From Candidatus Stahliibacteriota bacterium (lineage in GTDB: Bacteria; Hydrothermota; Tepidihabitantia; SM23-42), in the NCBI GenBank assembly GCA_004376785.1, contig SOIY01000192.1:1-15834 (forward strand): 15,834 nt of DNA, given 5' to 3'. The notes under the pieces are model-generated. The model saw only the letters and a program-made list of their open reading frames with translations, did no database searches and was not told the DNA's origin. Position numbers and translations under genes: made by a program. Shown here in pieces: positions 9,001-14,179 of the stretch. Position 1 is the stretch's first letter. Each line of letters opens with the position of its first letter.

Positions 9001-9501
9001 ACGCTCCTGGTACTTAAGAATACCTGAAACATCACTAAACATCTCCTTTGTATCACCATGAATTATCTTTTCTATCTCAGAAAGTTCCAGAAAAGAATAG
9101 GTTAGTGTTCCGGAGTTTAAAAATAATGCCTGTATATCTTGCAGCCGGCATTTGACTCGGTTCAAAAAAAATTCACTTTCGCCCGATTTATAAAAACGCC
9201 GTTTAATCTCAAACTCCCCACCAAATTGAGGAAAGTAATCCGCATTATCAATAGTAACGGAGACTTCAGTAAAATTTGCATCATCTTTTGTATCTGGAGA
9301 GACGTATATAAGATCCTCAATTCTCTCACACCGCAATGCCTTCATACTCTGTTCACCAAAGACCCATCTAAGTGCATCAAAGATATTTGATTTTCCACTA
9401 CCATTAGGACCAACAAAAGCGGTTATACCTGCATTTAAAGGAATCTTTGTGTCTTTAGGGAATGATTTGAAACCGTATAACTTTATTTCTTTTATCTTCA
9501 T
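6040..9501 (-). CDS. smc: Chromosome segregation ATPase SMC
   Basis: An 1153-aa SMC protein that organises and segregates the chromosome as a ring-shaped dimer with ScpA/ScpB. The N-terminal head carries Walker A GPNGSGKSN (31-39). Coiled-coil arms run about 165-497 and 650-1000, with a hinge at about 498-645. The C-terminal head carries the signature LSGGER (1054-1059), Walker B FCILDEIDAPLDD (D1082, E1083) and the H-loop THN (1113-1115). Odd points: the head segment that normally reads YSIIxQG is YSFLELSEIEKI, without the Gln-Gly. The hinge keeps GVREIEERF and GRFGFI but lacks the usual glycine-rich GGxxTGG-like dimer segment, with ILFKNGMIIIEKGEIGYF in that place. Length is normal. No clear Shine-Dalgarno is seen; the gene is 39 nt behind the exoribonuclease gene. 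Confidence 0.97.
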   Translation of the reverse strand: MKIKEIKLYGFKSFPKDTKIPLNAGITAFVGPNGSGKSNIFDALRWVFGEQSMKALRCERIEDLIYVSPDTKDDANFTEVSVTIDNADYFPQFGGEFEIKRRFYKSGESEFFLNRVKCRLQDIQALFLNSGTLTYSFLELSEIEKIIHGDTKEMFSDVSGILKYQERREQTRRRLESTEQDLLRLEDIIHEMQRSSRRLKRQVRQTKLYKELKEEYKLLSLFTLKKEHDKTLEEFNKIQEQINCKDTHGQSILQEIKRLEKERERLKNEMAQIEAKKKETLDQVVAIDEVVERLRKDITEREEEAKQIILSNERTITSIKEKEEILKNNEKRLAEYERRKMEIVSSIETMEASVREEQEQLEIKNNMYFTLKNGLQEKTKIITDFLTEIRGYKQNITKLQFEKDNKETLLTRIKREYSVQKEEIEKKQRTRKQLEEELNGIVSHQEEMAKRLDEANDSLVKSEKKLVDLEVDLNNRQEVLKDCKLVIDTLTRRLKEKGGVREIEERFDKRCQGLFRDNIKVVAGYESVVDICLGDILSFYLLDDYNSQDFDKLPEGRFGFINTRAVVKDKDSMEFAEGLSSVSQFVQIKSSQKILQKYINNYFLVDDFSQANDLTEKYPECGFVTRNGILFKNGMIIIEKGEIGYFKINQSLEEYKKKLETLNNEILFINEEKKRLLSEMDVIKKNIEEERNQLFTANVKKSECSLKLNELIRNLEKIVQEYENIKTDRNSLIKENEILVTQIKEIEKETEKTKNKSREIEDEKNDLIEKSQDTEKEVEEYNSILNERRMELVAIKERRSSIVSAIDQLKNEVRTVELEIGTLKQDTAAKAFDVFQAQILSLKEKLDSEIKKKADIKALLPEKVIEEITQSINNIFDQLAEKQKIHEEIQNTVLQLKYESFQLNHKEEETAKRAQEDFKVNLKDYIPEEEIPEPEAKLLQIKGKLEKLGEVNPLSLELYENEKKRLDEFLEQRDDIITARRSLLNSIEELNTRARERFVDIFGQVKKEFNFVFSNFFEGGAADLVLSDPDNPLTSKVDIVVRMKGKRLKTINQLSGGERTLLAISLLLAFYLVKPAPFCILDEIDAPLDDVNVVSFNKFLRDLSQRTQVVIITHNRATMEYTDYLYGLTMEKPGQSKIISAKLADLEKIGSLE

Positions 9502-9540
9502 AACGTCAAATATTTCATGGGTGATTATCCTGCGTAAATA

Positions 9541-10494
9541 CTATATTTCTTCTCGTAAATATATCTCTCGTTCTAAATATGGATGGTAATCGCTCCACTC
9601 CTTACCCATCCCCTTATTCTTTCTTAATTCCTCATTCATCATCTCAACCTTAGAATCAAGATTATCAATAAAATGCAGAATTAGTGCCTCTAAGAACATT
9701 GGTTGTTTTGGTGAACCCCATTCAACTTCGCCATGGTGAGACACAATCATATGAAGGAGCTTTGCTCTAAGACCTTGAGAGAATCGAGGAATTCTGTCGA
9801 TCTTTTCTGCAACCATTTCATAGCCGATTATAATATGACCAAGCATCTTTCCTCTGGTAGAAAAATCAATTTTTTTTGTATAAGTATATTCATAAATTTT
9901 GCCGACATCATGTAGTATACCGGCTGTTATTAGTAAATCAAAGTCAAGAGATTTGTAAACAGACGGAATATTCGCCATCAATTCTAAAATATGGAGTGTG
10001 TGGACTGCCAGACCACCAAGATAAGCATGGTGTGCTCTTTTTGCCGCAGGCGCAAGCCGAAATTTTTCTGCAAATACCTTGTCGTCAAAAAAAGAATCTA
10101 ACAAATTTTTAAGGTAAGAATTGCTAACCCCGGCTCGAAACTTATTAATTTCAGTCATTACTTTATCAATATCTTCATCGCTTTGACGAAGGAAATCTTT
10201 TGGGTCAATTTCATCTTCAGAAATACGTTCTGCTGAATTTACGGTTATTTGCAACCTGTCGTTATATTCAGTTACAGTACCGGCGATAAAAACAAAATCG
10301 CCAACCGACAGCACATTTAAACTTTCAACAACATTGTCCCAGGCAATCCCTTCAATACTTCCACTTCGATCAGTAAATTCAAGTATCGCAAAAGAACCGC
10401 CATCTCTTTTTTCCTTTAGTATCTTCTTGGATATTATAAATTTCTCTTTAACTATTTGGCCAGACTTTAATTCGTCTACATACTGACTTTTCAT
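9541..10494 (-). CDS. yhaM: OB-fold/HD-domain 3'-5' exoribonuclease, YhaM family
   Basis: A 317-aa protein with an N-terminal OB-fold nucleic-acid-binding domain (about 10-90, including GSFAILEFTDRSGSIEG and VGDFVFIAGTV) and a C-terminal HD phosphohydrolase domain. HD metal residues are visible: H165 in GGLAVHTLH, the H195-D196 pair in GILHDVGK, H220 in LGHI, H253-H254 in SHHGEVEWGSP, and D277/D280 in HFIDNLD. This combination and length match YhaM, which degrades single-stranded RNA 3' to 5'. A weak promoter may sit in the 60-bp gap upstream (TTGACT at 10545-10540, CAAAAT 16 nt later); AGGA lies 12 nt before the ATG. The short gap to smc suggests co-transcription. Confidence 0.9.
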   Translation of the reverse strand: MKSQYVDELKSGQIVKEKFIISKKILKEKRDGGSFAILEFTDRSGSIEGIAWDNVVESLNVLSVGDFVFIAGTVTEYNDRLQITVNSAERISEDEIDPKDFLRQSDEDIDKVMTEINKFRAGVSNSYLKNLLDSFFDDKVFAEKFRLAPAAKRAHHAYLGGLAVHTLHILELMANIPSVYKSLDFDLLITAGILHDVGKIYEYTYTKKIDFSTRGKMLGHIIIGYEMVAEKIDRIPRFSQGLRAKLLHMIVSHHGEVEWGSPKQPMFLEALILHFIDNLDSKVEMMNEELRKNKGMGKEWSDYHPYLEREIYLREEI

Positions 10495-10554
10495 TTAATT
10501 TAAATATCCTGCCTTAGATTTTGCCTTCTTTATCGTTGTAGTCAATTTGTTACT

Positions 10555-11550
10555 TTATTTCTTTGGTGTCTCTAAGTGTAAAATCTTCTTCTTAATCAAA
10601 TCCAACTTATCGTGTAAGGTACTTTCTTCCTTCTTCTCTGCTTCTAACGCACTTCTTACTTCTTCTCTTTTCTGAGACAGTAAGGATGTTTCTTTGTTCA
10701 ATCTCTGTTCTTCTTCCTTTAATTTTTTAAGACGATTGATTAGTTCGGCTTCGGTTTCCTTCAATTTCTCTATCGATTGCATTACAGGACTCAATTCCAT
10801 CTCTTTCTTTTTCGCCTTATAATCACTATCCAATTTCTGAAGATTTTGTTTAGCCTTCGTTATTTTATCTTTCAGTTCATTAACTTCTTGCTGTGCTTGT
10901 TCTTGTGCTTTTCTCAACGATTCAATTTTCGGCGAGAAAACCTCTTCCTGTCGTTTGTTAATATTTTCTATTATCTTTGCTTCCAGATTCCGTTGCATTG
11001 CAAACATAATAAAGAATACGATGATTCCAACCGCAACGCCAACACCCAAAATCATAGGGTTAGATTCGCTTGAAACTCTTAAGAGAGGAATTTCTGGTTT
11101 AGCTCCAAAGTATAATACTCCGACTGTAGTGTTACCTATCTTAATGCTAAACCCACCTTCAAAAATACCTTTTTTTTCTACTACCACACTTGAGCCCGAT
11201 TTCAGAAGCGTTGAATTATAGATTTTACCTATAATATTAGAGTCGCTTGATGCAATAATCTTATTTTTAGCGTCAGTGAAATGAATATAAGTCAACTCTG
11301 GCTCATCGCGACGGAATCGAACAATAATCTCATTGAGATTTGCGTATTCGTCCATAATAATGGCATCTTCAACAAATGTTGCATGTGCGATTAAATTACC
11401 AACACTGGTAAATCTTTTTACCAATACATCCTTAAGTGCTTCACTACTGCTGGCTGTTTCGCTAGCGAAAAACTTTGGACTGAGAAAGAAGAAAACTGAA
11501 AGAAGAATGATTAAAATCAGTGGAACTATAGAAAAGGTTACTCTCGACAT
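10555..11550 (-). CDS. Two-TM membrane sensor with cytoplasmic coiled coil, no output enzyme
   Basis: A 331-aa protein. TM1 at about 8-28, an extracytoplasmic domain at about 40-155, TM2 at about 164-184, then a long charged coiled coil (about 187-325) to the end. The outer part contains LTYIHFTDAKNKIIASSD and later TTVGVLYFGAKPE, a pattern typical of single-Cache/PDC-like sensor domains. No HAMP, kinase, GGDEF, HD or methyl-accepting motif follows. It may be a scaffold or a signal-dependent partner of another protein; this is inference. The start codon directly follows the stop of the PorV-like gene. Its Shine-Dalgarno AGGAGG (11559-11554) is formed by the last codons of that gene, so translation is coupled. 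Confidence 0.7.
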   Translation of the reverse strand: MSRVTFSIVPLILIILLSVFFFLSPKFFASETASSSEALKDVLVKRFTSVGNLIAHATFVEDAIIMDEYANLNEIIVRFRRDEPELTYIHFTDAKNKIIASSDSNIIGKIYNSTLLKSGSSVVVEKKGIFEGGFSIKIGNTTVGVLYFGAKPEIPLLRVSSESNPMILGVGVAVGIIVFFIMFAMQRNLEAKIIENINKRQEEVFSPKIESLRKAQEQAQQEVNELKDKITKAKQNLQKLDSDYKAKKKEMELSPVMQSIEKLKETEAELINRLKKLKEEEQRLNKETSLLSQKREEVRSALEAEKKEESTLHDKLDLIKKKILHLETPKK

Positions 11551-12402
11551 TTATCCTCCTATGCTTACAGATATTCTATGACAGCCCCCAAGATCAAAAT
11601 AAGGGGAATAGCTGTAGTTAACACAAATCGCGTCTTTATTTACTGCAAATCCTACAGTTAATCCCGCGAGAAAGTCAAAACCACTACTTCCTGTTTGTAT
11701 CGAAGAAAGCAATGTATTATATGAAGCTTTCAAATCAAAACTTGAGATAATGGAATATGAACCGCCAATCCTTAAACCAAAATTCATCAAGGCAGGCTTT
11801 ACTATATCTAAACCAACCCAACTATCAGTAAATCGTTTAATTACTCCAATATTAATCTCGTAAGGAAATGATTCATTCGATTCAATATAAGGTTTTATAC
11901 CAAAACCAATATTTTTTACTGCTAAGCCAATTTGAATTTCAGGTTCTGGGAATATATATATAGCGCCTATATCCACACCTGCACCAATGGAATTGAGCGT
12001 ATCAATATTTGCGTATACTCCTTTAACTGAAATACCAAATCCAATATCTTTGTAAAAAAATCCTTTTCCCACATTTAAATCTATGAAGTGAACACCAAAA
12101 CTGCCCTCTTCTATTCCCAGCTCATCTGTCTTTTTCATTGTCCCACCATAGAAATACCGAATACCTATGCCTATCTGATCATGTTCATATCCCAGATATC
12201 CGAAATGAGTGTCACAAATATAGTTAAGATATGAAGCAGAGTAATACGAACCTAACCCATATGCTAAACCTGCGGGATTATAGTGTATACTGTAACCGTC
12301 ACCAAATTGGGCATACCCCATTCCAACCCGATGTGCAACTGGGTCAACAGACAAATGCTCAAATCCTATGTTGGCAACCAAAAGAAATATAATTATTGAC
12401 AT
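11551..12402 (-). CDS. PorV/PorQ-like outer-membrane beta-barrel protein
   Basis: A 283-aa protein. A short hydrophobic N-terminus serves as the probable signal peptide. Then comes the family opening: AHRVGMGYAQF, and YSIHYNPAGLAYG near residues 38-50, the A/G-rich NPAGL motif of PorV/PorQ/UPF0164 barrels. The rest alternates polar and hydrophobic residues with many Gly and aromatics in strand-like blocks, ending in strand RISVSIGG. Such proteins sit in the outer membrane of Bacteroidota-like and candidate-phylum diderms. Relatives act with type IX secretion or lipid transport, but no such partner is visible here. GGAGG at 12411-12407 lies 4 nt before the ATG. It is the first gene behind its own consensus promoter, and its stop TAA abuts the next ATG. 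Confidence 0.75.
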   Translation of the reverse strand: MSIIIFLLVANIGFEHLSVDPVAHRVGMGYAQFGDGYSIHYNPAGLAYGLGSYYSASYLNYICDTHFGYLGYEHDQIGIGIRYFYGGTMKKTDELGIEEGSFGVHFIDLNVGKGFFYKDIGFGISVKGVYANIDTLNSIGAGVDIGAIYIFPEPEIQIGLAVKNIGFGIKPYIESNESFPYEINIGVIKRFTDSWVGLDIVKPALMNFGLRIGGSYSIISSFDLKASYNTLLSSIQTGSSGFDFLAGLTVGFAVNKDAICVNYSYSPYFDLGGCHRISVSIGG

Positions 12403-12420
12403 TAAACCTCCAACGCGAAT

Positions 12421-12448
12421 ATTATATTAATTATAATAGGAATGTCAA
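12421..12448 (-). promoter_or_regulatory. Consensus sigma70 promoter upstream of the PorV-like gene
   Basis: On the minus strand: TTGACA at 12448-12443, a 16-nt spacer, and TATAAT at 12426-12421, both hexamers perfect. The -35 overlaps the stop codon TGA (12447-12445) of the RseC-like gene. Transcription should start near 12414, giving a leader of about 12 nt that still contains the GGAGG Shine-Dalgarno. It could serve the whole series porV-like, sensor, yhaM, smc and ftsY. Confidence 0.8.
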
Positions 12449-12858
12449 GGACTTTTTGGGTTTATAATCTCAATAATGTGCGGTAACAGTTTATGTCTAT
12501 TATTAAAAATATTATTGACTATTTTTGCAATTATTAGCCCTAAAGCAAAACCAATTAATCCTAAAATTATCGAATGGATTTCACTGTATCGAGTTCCAAT
12601 CAATAGCCCTATCAAACCTAATATGACTGGTAAGCCAAATAATAAAAATATGGCTATCAATTCAGACTTTGCAGAAATTCCAATATATACCTCATCATTG
12701 ACCTCTGCACCAATGCTATTTTTAACCCTGATAATTCTAATGTCGCCTGTTGGCCGACACATATTGCCATAAGGACAATCCTTGCATGCCTCACCCGGTT
12801 CAAGGCTGACTTTTGCCACTGAACCTGTTATTTCAACAATTCTTCCTTTTTCTTTCAT
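12445..12858 (-). CDS. RseC/MucC-family (SoxR-reducing system) membrane protein
   Basis: A 137-aa protein matching the small RseC family. The N-terminal segment GRIVEITGSVAKVSL is followed by a cysteine cluster (C25, C28, C34 in EACKDCPYGNMC), then VNDEVYIGI, then two membrane helices (about 67-87 and 96-116) and a basic cytoplasmic end. Known relatives modulate sigmaE signalling (RseC) or, with Rnf-type complexes, reduce SoxR (RsxC-linked). Neither partner is in the window. The three cysteines could bind an iron-sulfur cluster; this is inference. No Shine-Dalgarno precedes the ATG at 12858. The 198-bp gap upstream holds a hairpin, an orphan purine-rich Shine-Dalgarno-like motif (12987-12981) and a terminator-like stem. 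Confidence 0.75.
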   Translation of the reverse strand: MKEKGRIVEITGSVAKVSLEPGEACKDCPYGNMCRPTGDIRIIRVKNSIGAEVNDEVYIGISAKSELIAIFLLFGLPVILGLIGLLIGTRYSEIHSIILGLIGFALGLIIAKIVNNIFNNRHKLLPHIIEIINPKSP

Positions 12859-12881
12859 GAAAAAGTTTTTATTAAATCCAC

Positions 12882-12907
12882 CCCCACACCAATCTATCGT
12901 TGTGGGG
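12882..12907. repeat. Inverted repeat in the leader of the RseC-like gene
   Basis: CCCCACA (12882-12888) and TGTGGGG (12901-12907) form a 7-bp GC-rich stem with a 12-nt loop, 24 nt upstream of the RseC-like ATG. No T tract follows on either strand, so it is not a standard terminator. It may be an operator or an mRNA leader hairpin; nothing decides between these. Confidence 0.45.
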
Positions 12908-13002
12908 CAGTATCGCTAAGAAATCAATCTTTTAAAATTTAAAACGGCACTATTTAACTAAATCTCGTAATTCAGTAATACCTCCTCTTTGTCTTACTTC
13001 TT

Positions 13003-13039
13003 AAAAGGTTTAATCTTTATTATAAATAAAAGTTAAACC
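13003..13039 (-). terminator. Probable terminator behind the second Sm-like gene
   Basis: On the minus strand, GGTTTAA (13039-13033) pairs with TTAAACC (13013-13007), and the inner part continues as CTTT(T)ATT against AATAAAG. The stem totals about 14 bp with two bulges and a 3-nt loop, followed by TTTT (13006-13003). It is AT-rich and the T tract is short, so it may be leaky. It lies 18 bp downstream of the stop of the gene at 13057-13251. Confidence 0.5.
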
Positions 13040-13056
13040 CGGCAAAATTTTTCTTT

Positions 13057-13251
13057 TTATCTCAATGCGTAAGCCTTGTGCCAACCCAATTCTTTGACTG
13101 AAAGAATTCCGCTATTAAAAAGGCGCAATTTTTGTACAGGCGATTTCTGTTTTAATTTAAGTACGATTTTTTGGGTATCTTTATATGCTATTTCACCACA
13201 GTATTGAGCGCCATCAAGCATTTTGACTTCGTATAAATGTAAGACCTTCAT
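13057..13251 (-). CDS. Small Hfq/Sm-like protein, copy B
   Basis: A 64-aa protein almost identical to the product of 13645-13839 (only L4 versus M4 differs). The pattern LYEVKMLDGAQYCGEI, then D and an alternating strand KIVLKLK, then LFNSGILSVKEL resembles the Sm1 and Sm2 strands of Hfq: NG-x3-G-x-I-x3-D-x-hydrophobic-LK, then YKHAIS. The Hfq residues YKH are not conserved, so this is at best a divergent Sm-fold protein, possibly RNA-binding; the assignment is inference. AAGGAG lies about 10 nt before the ATG. Codons 8-64 are nucleotide-identical to the other copy; all coding differences are in codons 3, 4 and 7. It is third in the mini-operon, behind the secreted peptide gene and 15 nt away. 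Confidence 0.7.
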   Translation of the reverse strand: MKVLHLYEVKMLDGAQYCGEIAYKDTQKIVLKLKQKSPVQKLRLFNSGILSVKELGWHKAYALR

Positions 13252-13266
13252 ACTAAATGCTCCTTA

Positions 13267-13482
13267 TTAGTTTGGTATTGGCTGCGGTGGAGCTTGAGGA
13301 CCAGTCTCTGGTGGTGGCGGTGGTGTAGCAGAACCATCTGCATACATAACACCCGGGCTTAGGGCATTAATAATCGCTCCAATAACTGGAGCGTCCTGTT
13401 TAATACTACTGTTCTGGGCAGCAATTTGTAACACGCCACCGAGCAATAGCATTATTATGAGACATGTTAAGAGTTTCTTCAT
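13267..13482 (-). CDS. Small secreted proline-rich peptide, unknown function
   Basis: A 71-aa peptide that I do not recognise. Seen: a classic signal peptide, with KK at positions 2-3, a leucine-rich core LLTCLIIMLLLGGVL, and a likely signal peptidase I site after QIAA (about residue 22). The only Cys is inside the hydrophobic core, so there is no lipobox. The mature part, about 49 aa, has a short nonpolar segment APVIGAIINALSPGVMYADG and a proline-rich tail (five consecutive prolines, then APPQPIPN). The gene is real by its signal peptide, the Shine-Dalgarno AAGGAGA 5 nt before the ATG, and tight packing between two copies of the Sm-like gene. It could be an exported signal, an envelope peptide or an antimicrobial; nothing chooses between these. 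Confidence 0.7.
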   Translation of the reverse strand: MKKLLTCLIIMLLLGGVLQIAAQNSSIKQDAPVIGAIINALSPGVMYADGSATPPPPPETGPQAPPQPIPN

Positions 13483-13500
13483 TTTACTCTCCTTTTATTT

Positions 13501-13587
13501 TATTCAGCCAGAGGCTGAATAGTTGGACACTGTTGTCCAAAGTCTGCCTGTGCCGTTGGCACATAGACAGACCTGATTTCGGGTCTG
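13501..13587 (-). ncRNA. GC-rich run of four to five hairpins (structured RNA or REP-like element)
   Basis: Within 87 bp the inverted repeats lie end to end. TATTCAGCC/GGCTGAATA (13501-13521) has a 9-bp stem and 3-nt loop. TTGGACA/TGTCCAA (13523-13540) has 7 bp and a 4-nt loop. TGTGCC/GGCACA (13549-13563) has 6 bp and a 3-nt loop, enclosed by GTCTG/CAGAC (13542-13546 with 13568-13572). CAGACC/GGTCTG (13568-13587) extends to 8 bp with one G-T pair. The CAGAC at 13568-13572 is shared by two stems, so they exclude each other. By count the block 13501-13590 is about 51% GC, well above its flanks. It lies between the first Sm-like gene and the Shine-Dalgarno of the secreted peptide gene. It may be a cis-regulatory RNA or a mobile palindromic repeat; strand is given as that of the operon. 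Confidence 0.6.
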
Positions 13588-13644
13588 GCAATAAACAAAA
13601 AGCGCATTTACCTGCATCAAGCAAATAAAAATACATTTTTATCT

Positions 13645-13839
13645 CTATCTCAATGCGTAAGCCTTGTGCCAACCCAATTCTTTGACTGAAAGAATTCCGC
13701 TATTAAAAAGGCGCAATTTTTGTACAGGCGATTTCTGTTTTAATTTAAGTACGATTTTTTGGGTATCTTTATATGCTATTTCACCACAGTATTGAGCGCC
13801 ATCAAGCATTTTGACTTCATATAAATGCATAACCTTCAT
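13645..13839 (-). CDS. Small Hfq/Sm-like protein, copy A
   Basis: A 64-aa twin of the protein at 13057-13251. The block 13646-13818 is identical base for base to 13058-13230 (173 bp). The genes differ by five bases: four in codons 3, 4 and 7, and one in the stop (TAG here, TAA in copy B). Similarity stops at the gene boundaries; the flanks are unrelated apart from the Shine-Dalgarno. Features as in the twin: an Sm1-like LDG-x3-CGEI-x3-D strand pair and an Sm2-like LFNSGILSV, basic overall, with no signal peptide. GGAGT lies 6 nt before the ATG. It is the first full-size gene behind the consensus promoter at 14075-14047, separated from it by a structured leader of about 200 nt. Confidence 0.72.
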   Translation of the reverse strand: MKVMHLYEVKMLDGAQYCGEIAYKDTQKIVLKLKQKSPVQKLRLFNSGILSVKELGWHKAYALR

Positions 13840-14040
13840 TTTGCACTCCTTTTTTAATTAAAATATTCTTCAATCCTAATCTCTCAAGCCACGTCCTTAC
13901 CTGAAAATACAACATACAAACAAATTGTTCTGTATGCCTACACAGTTTATCTAACCTGCATTATTCATATTAATCGTCATCTCCGATGTTCTTGACTTTA
14001 GGAACTGAATTTCTCAGGCTTGAGCAAGAATACATATTCA
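13840..14040 (-). promoter_or_regulatory. Long leader of the Sm-like/secreted-peptide operon, candidate cis-acting RNA
   Basis: About 200 nt between the predicted transcription start (near 14040) and the Shine-Dalgarno of the first Sm-like gene. Its 5' part holds CTCAAGCC (14024-14017) and its 3' part GGCTTGAG (13890-13883), a perfect 8-bp complement enclosing 126 nt. Outside it, ATTCTT and AAGAAT can add a second short stem. Inside, CTGTGT/ATACAG forms a local hairpin with a 4-nt loop. The pattern (strong promoter, long-range closing stem, internal hairpins) suits a leader RNA or small RNA. I recognise no known riboswitch, 6S, tmRNA or SRP signature. A 23-codon ORF covers its first third. 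Confidence 0.5.
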
Positions 14041-14041
14041 T
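13970..14041 (-). CDS. Candidate 23-aa leader peptide
   Basis: ATG at 14041-14039, TAA at 13972-13970; the product reads MNMYSCSSLRNSVPKVKN then IGDDD. The ATG lies 5 nt behind the -10 box, exactly where transcription should start, so it would be a leaderless ORF with the same spacing as the EamA gene. There is no Shine-Dalgarno. The ORF contains the 5' arm of the long-range inverted repeat (codons 6-8), so a translating ribosome would melt that pairing, as in leader-peptide attenuation. A chance ORF of this length is quite possible, and I do not recognise the peptide. Confidence 0.35.
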   Translation of the reverse strand: MNMYSCSSLRNSVPKVKNIGDDD

Positions 14042-14046
14042 ATTAT

Positions 14047-14075
14047 ATTATAATCAATAGTTTTATCTTTGTCAA
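14047..14075 (-). promoter_or_regulatory. Perfect-consensus sigma70 promoter of the Sm-like operon
   Basis: On the minus strand: TTGACA (14075-14070), a 17-nt spacer, TATAAT (14052-14047). Both hexamers and the spacer are optimal, so transcription should be strong unless the leader or a repressor limits it. Between this promoter and the HD-GYP stop codon (14076-14141) I see nothing else but the inverted repeat at 14135-14179. Confidence 0.85.
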
Positions 14076-14134
14076 TATAATATTTGCAGTTTTGTTTATA
14101 CTTAAGTCTTTTAGTAACTTATAGCGTAGTAATC

Positions 14135-14179
14135 CTAATTTTTAACTACAATTATATAAAGGATCGTAGTTAAAATTAG
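14135..14179. repeat. Inverted repeat spanning the 3' end of the HD-GYP gene
   Basis: CTAATTTTTAACTAC (14135-14149) against GTAGTTAAAATTAG (14166-14179): a 14-bp match with one extra T and a 16-nt loop. It covers the last 12 codons and the stop codon (TAA, 14144-14142) of the HD-GYP gene. No T tract follows on the minus strand, so it is at most an unusual terminator or an mRNA 3'-end stabiliser. Confidence 0.5.

Noticed and set aside
6365..9390. Several open frames of 60-140 codons opposite smc
   Set aside because: They are antisense shadows of the coiled-coil codons, rich in Ser/Leu/Phe, with no ribosome sites or domain motifs.
13549..13563. TGTGCC-GTT-GGCACA as a third site for the sigma54 activator
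   Set aside because: The half-sites match, but the spacer is 3 instead of 5 bases, which would shift the halves, and it belongs to a different hairpin cluster.
13501..13590. CRISPR-like array
   Set aside because: The stems differ from each other in sequence; there is no repeated unit with regular spacers.
13484..13672. 62-codon open frame on the minus strand across the hairpin cluster
   Set aside because: It overlaps copy A out of frame and reads through the palindromes; there is no Shine-Dalgarno and the composition is unlike a protein. The DNA constraint there is base pairing, not coding.
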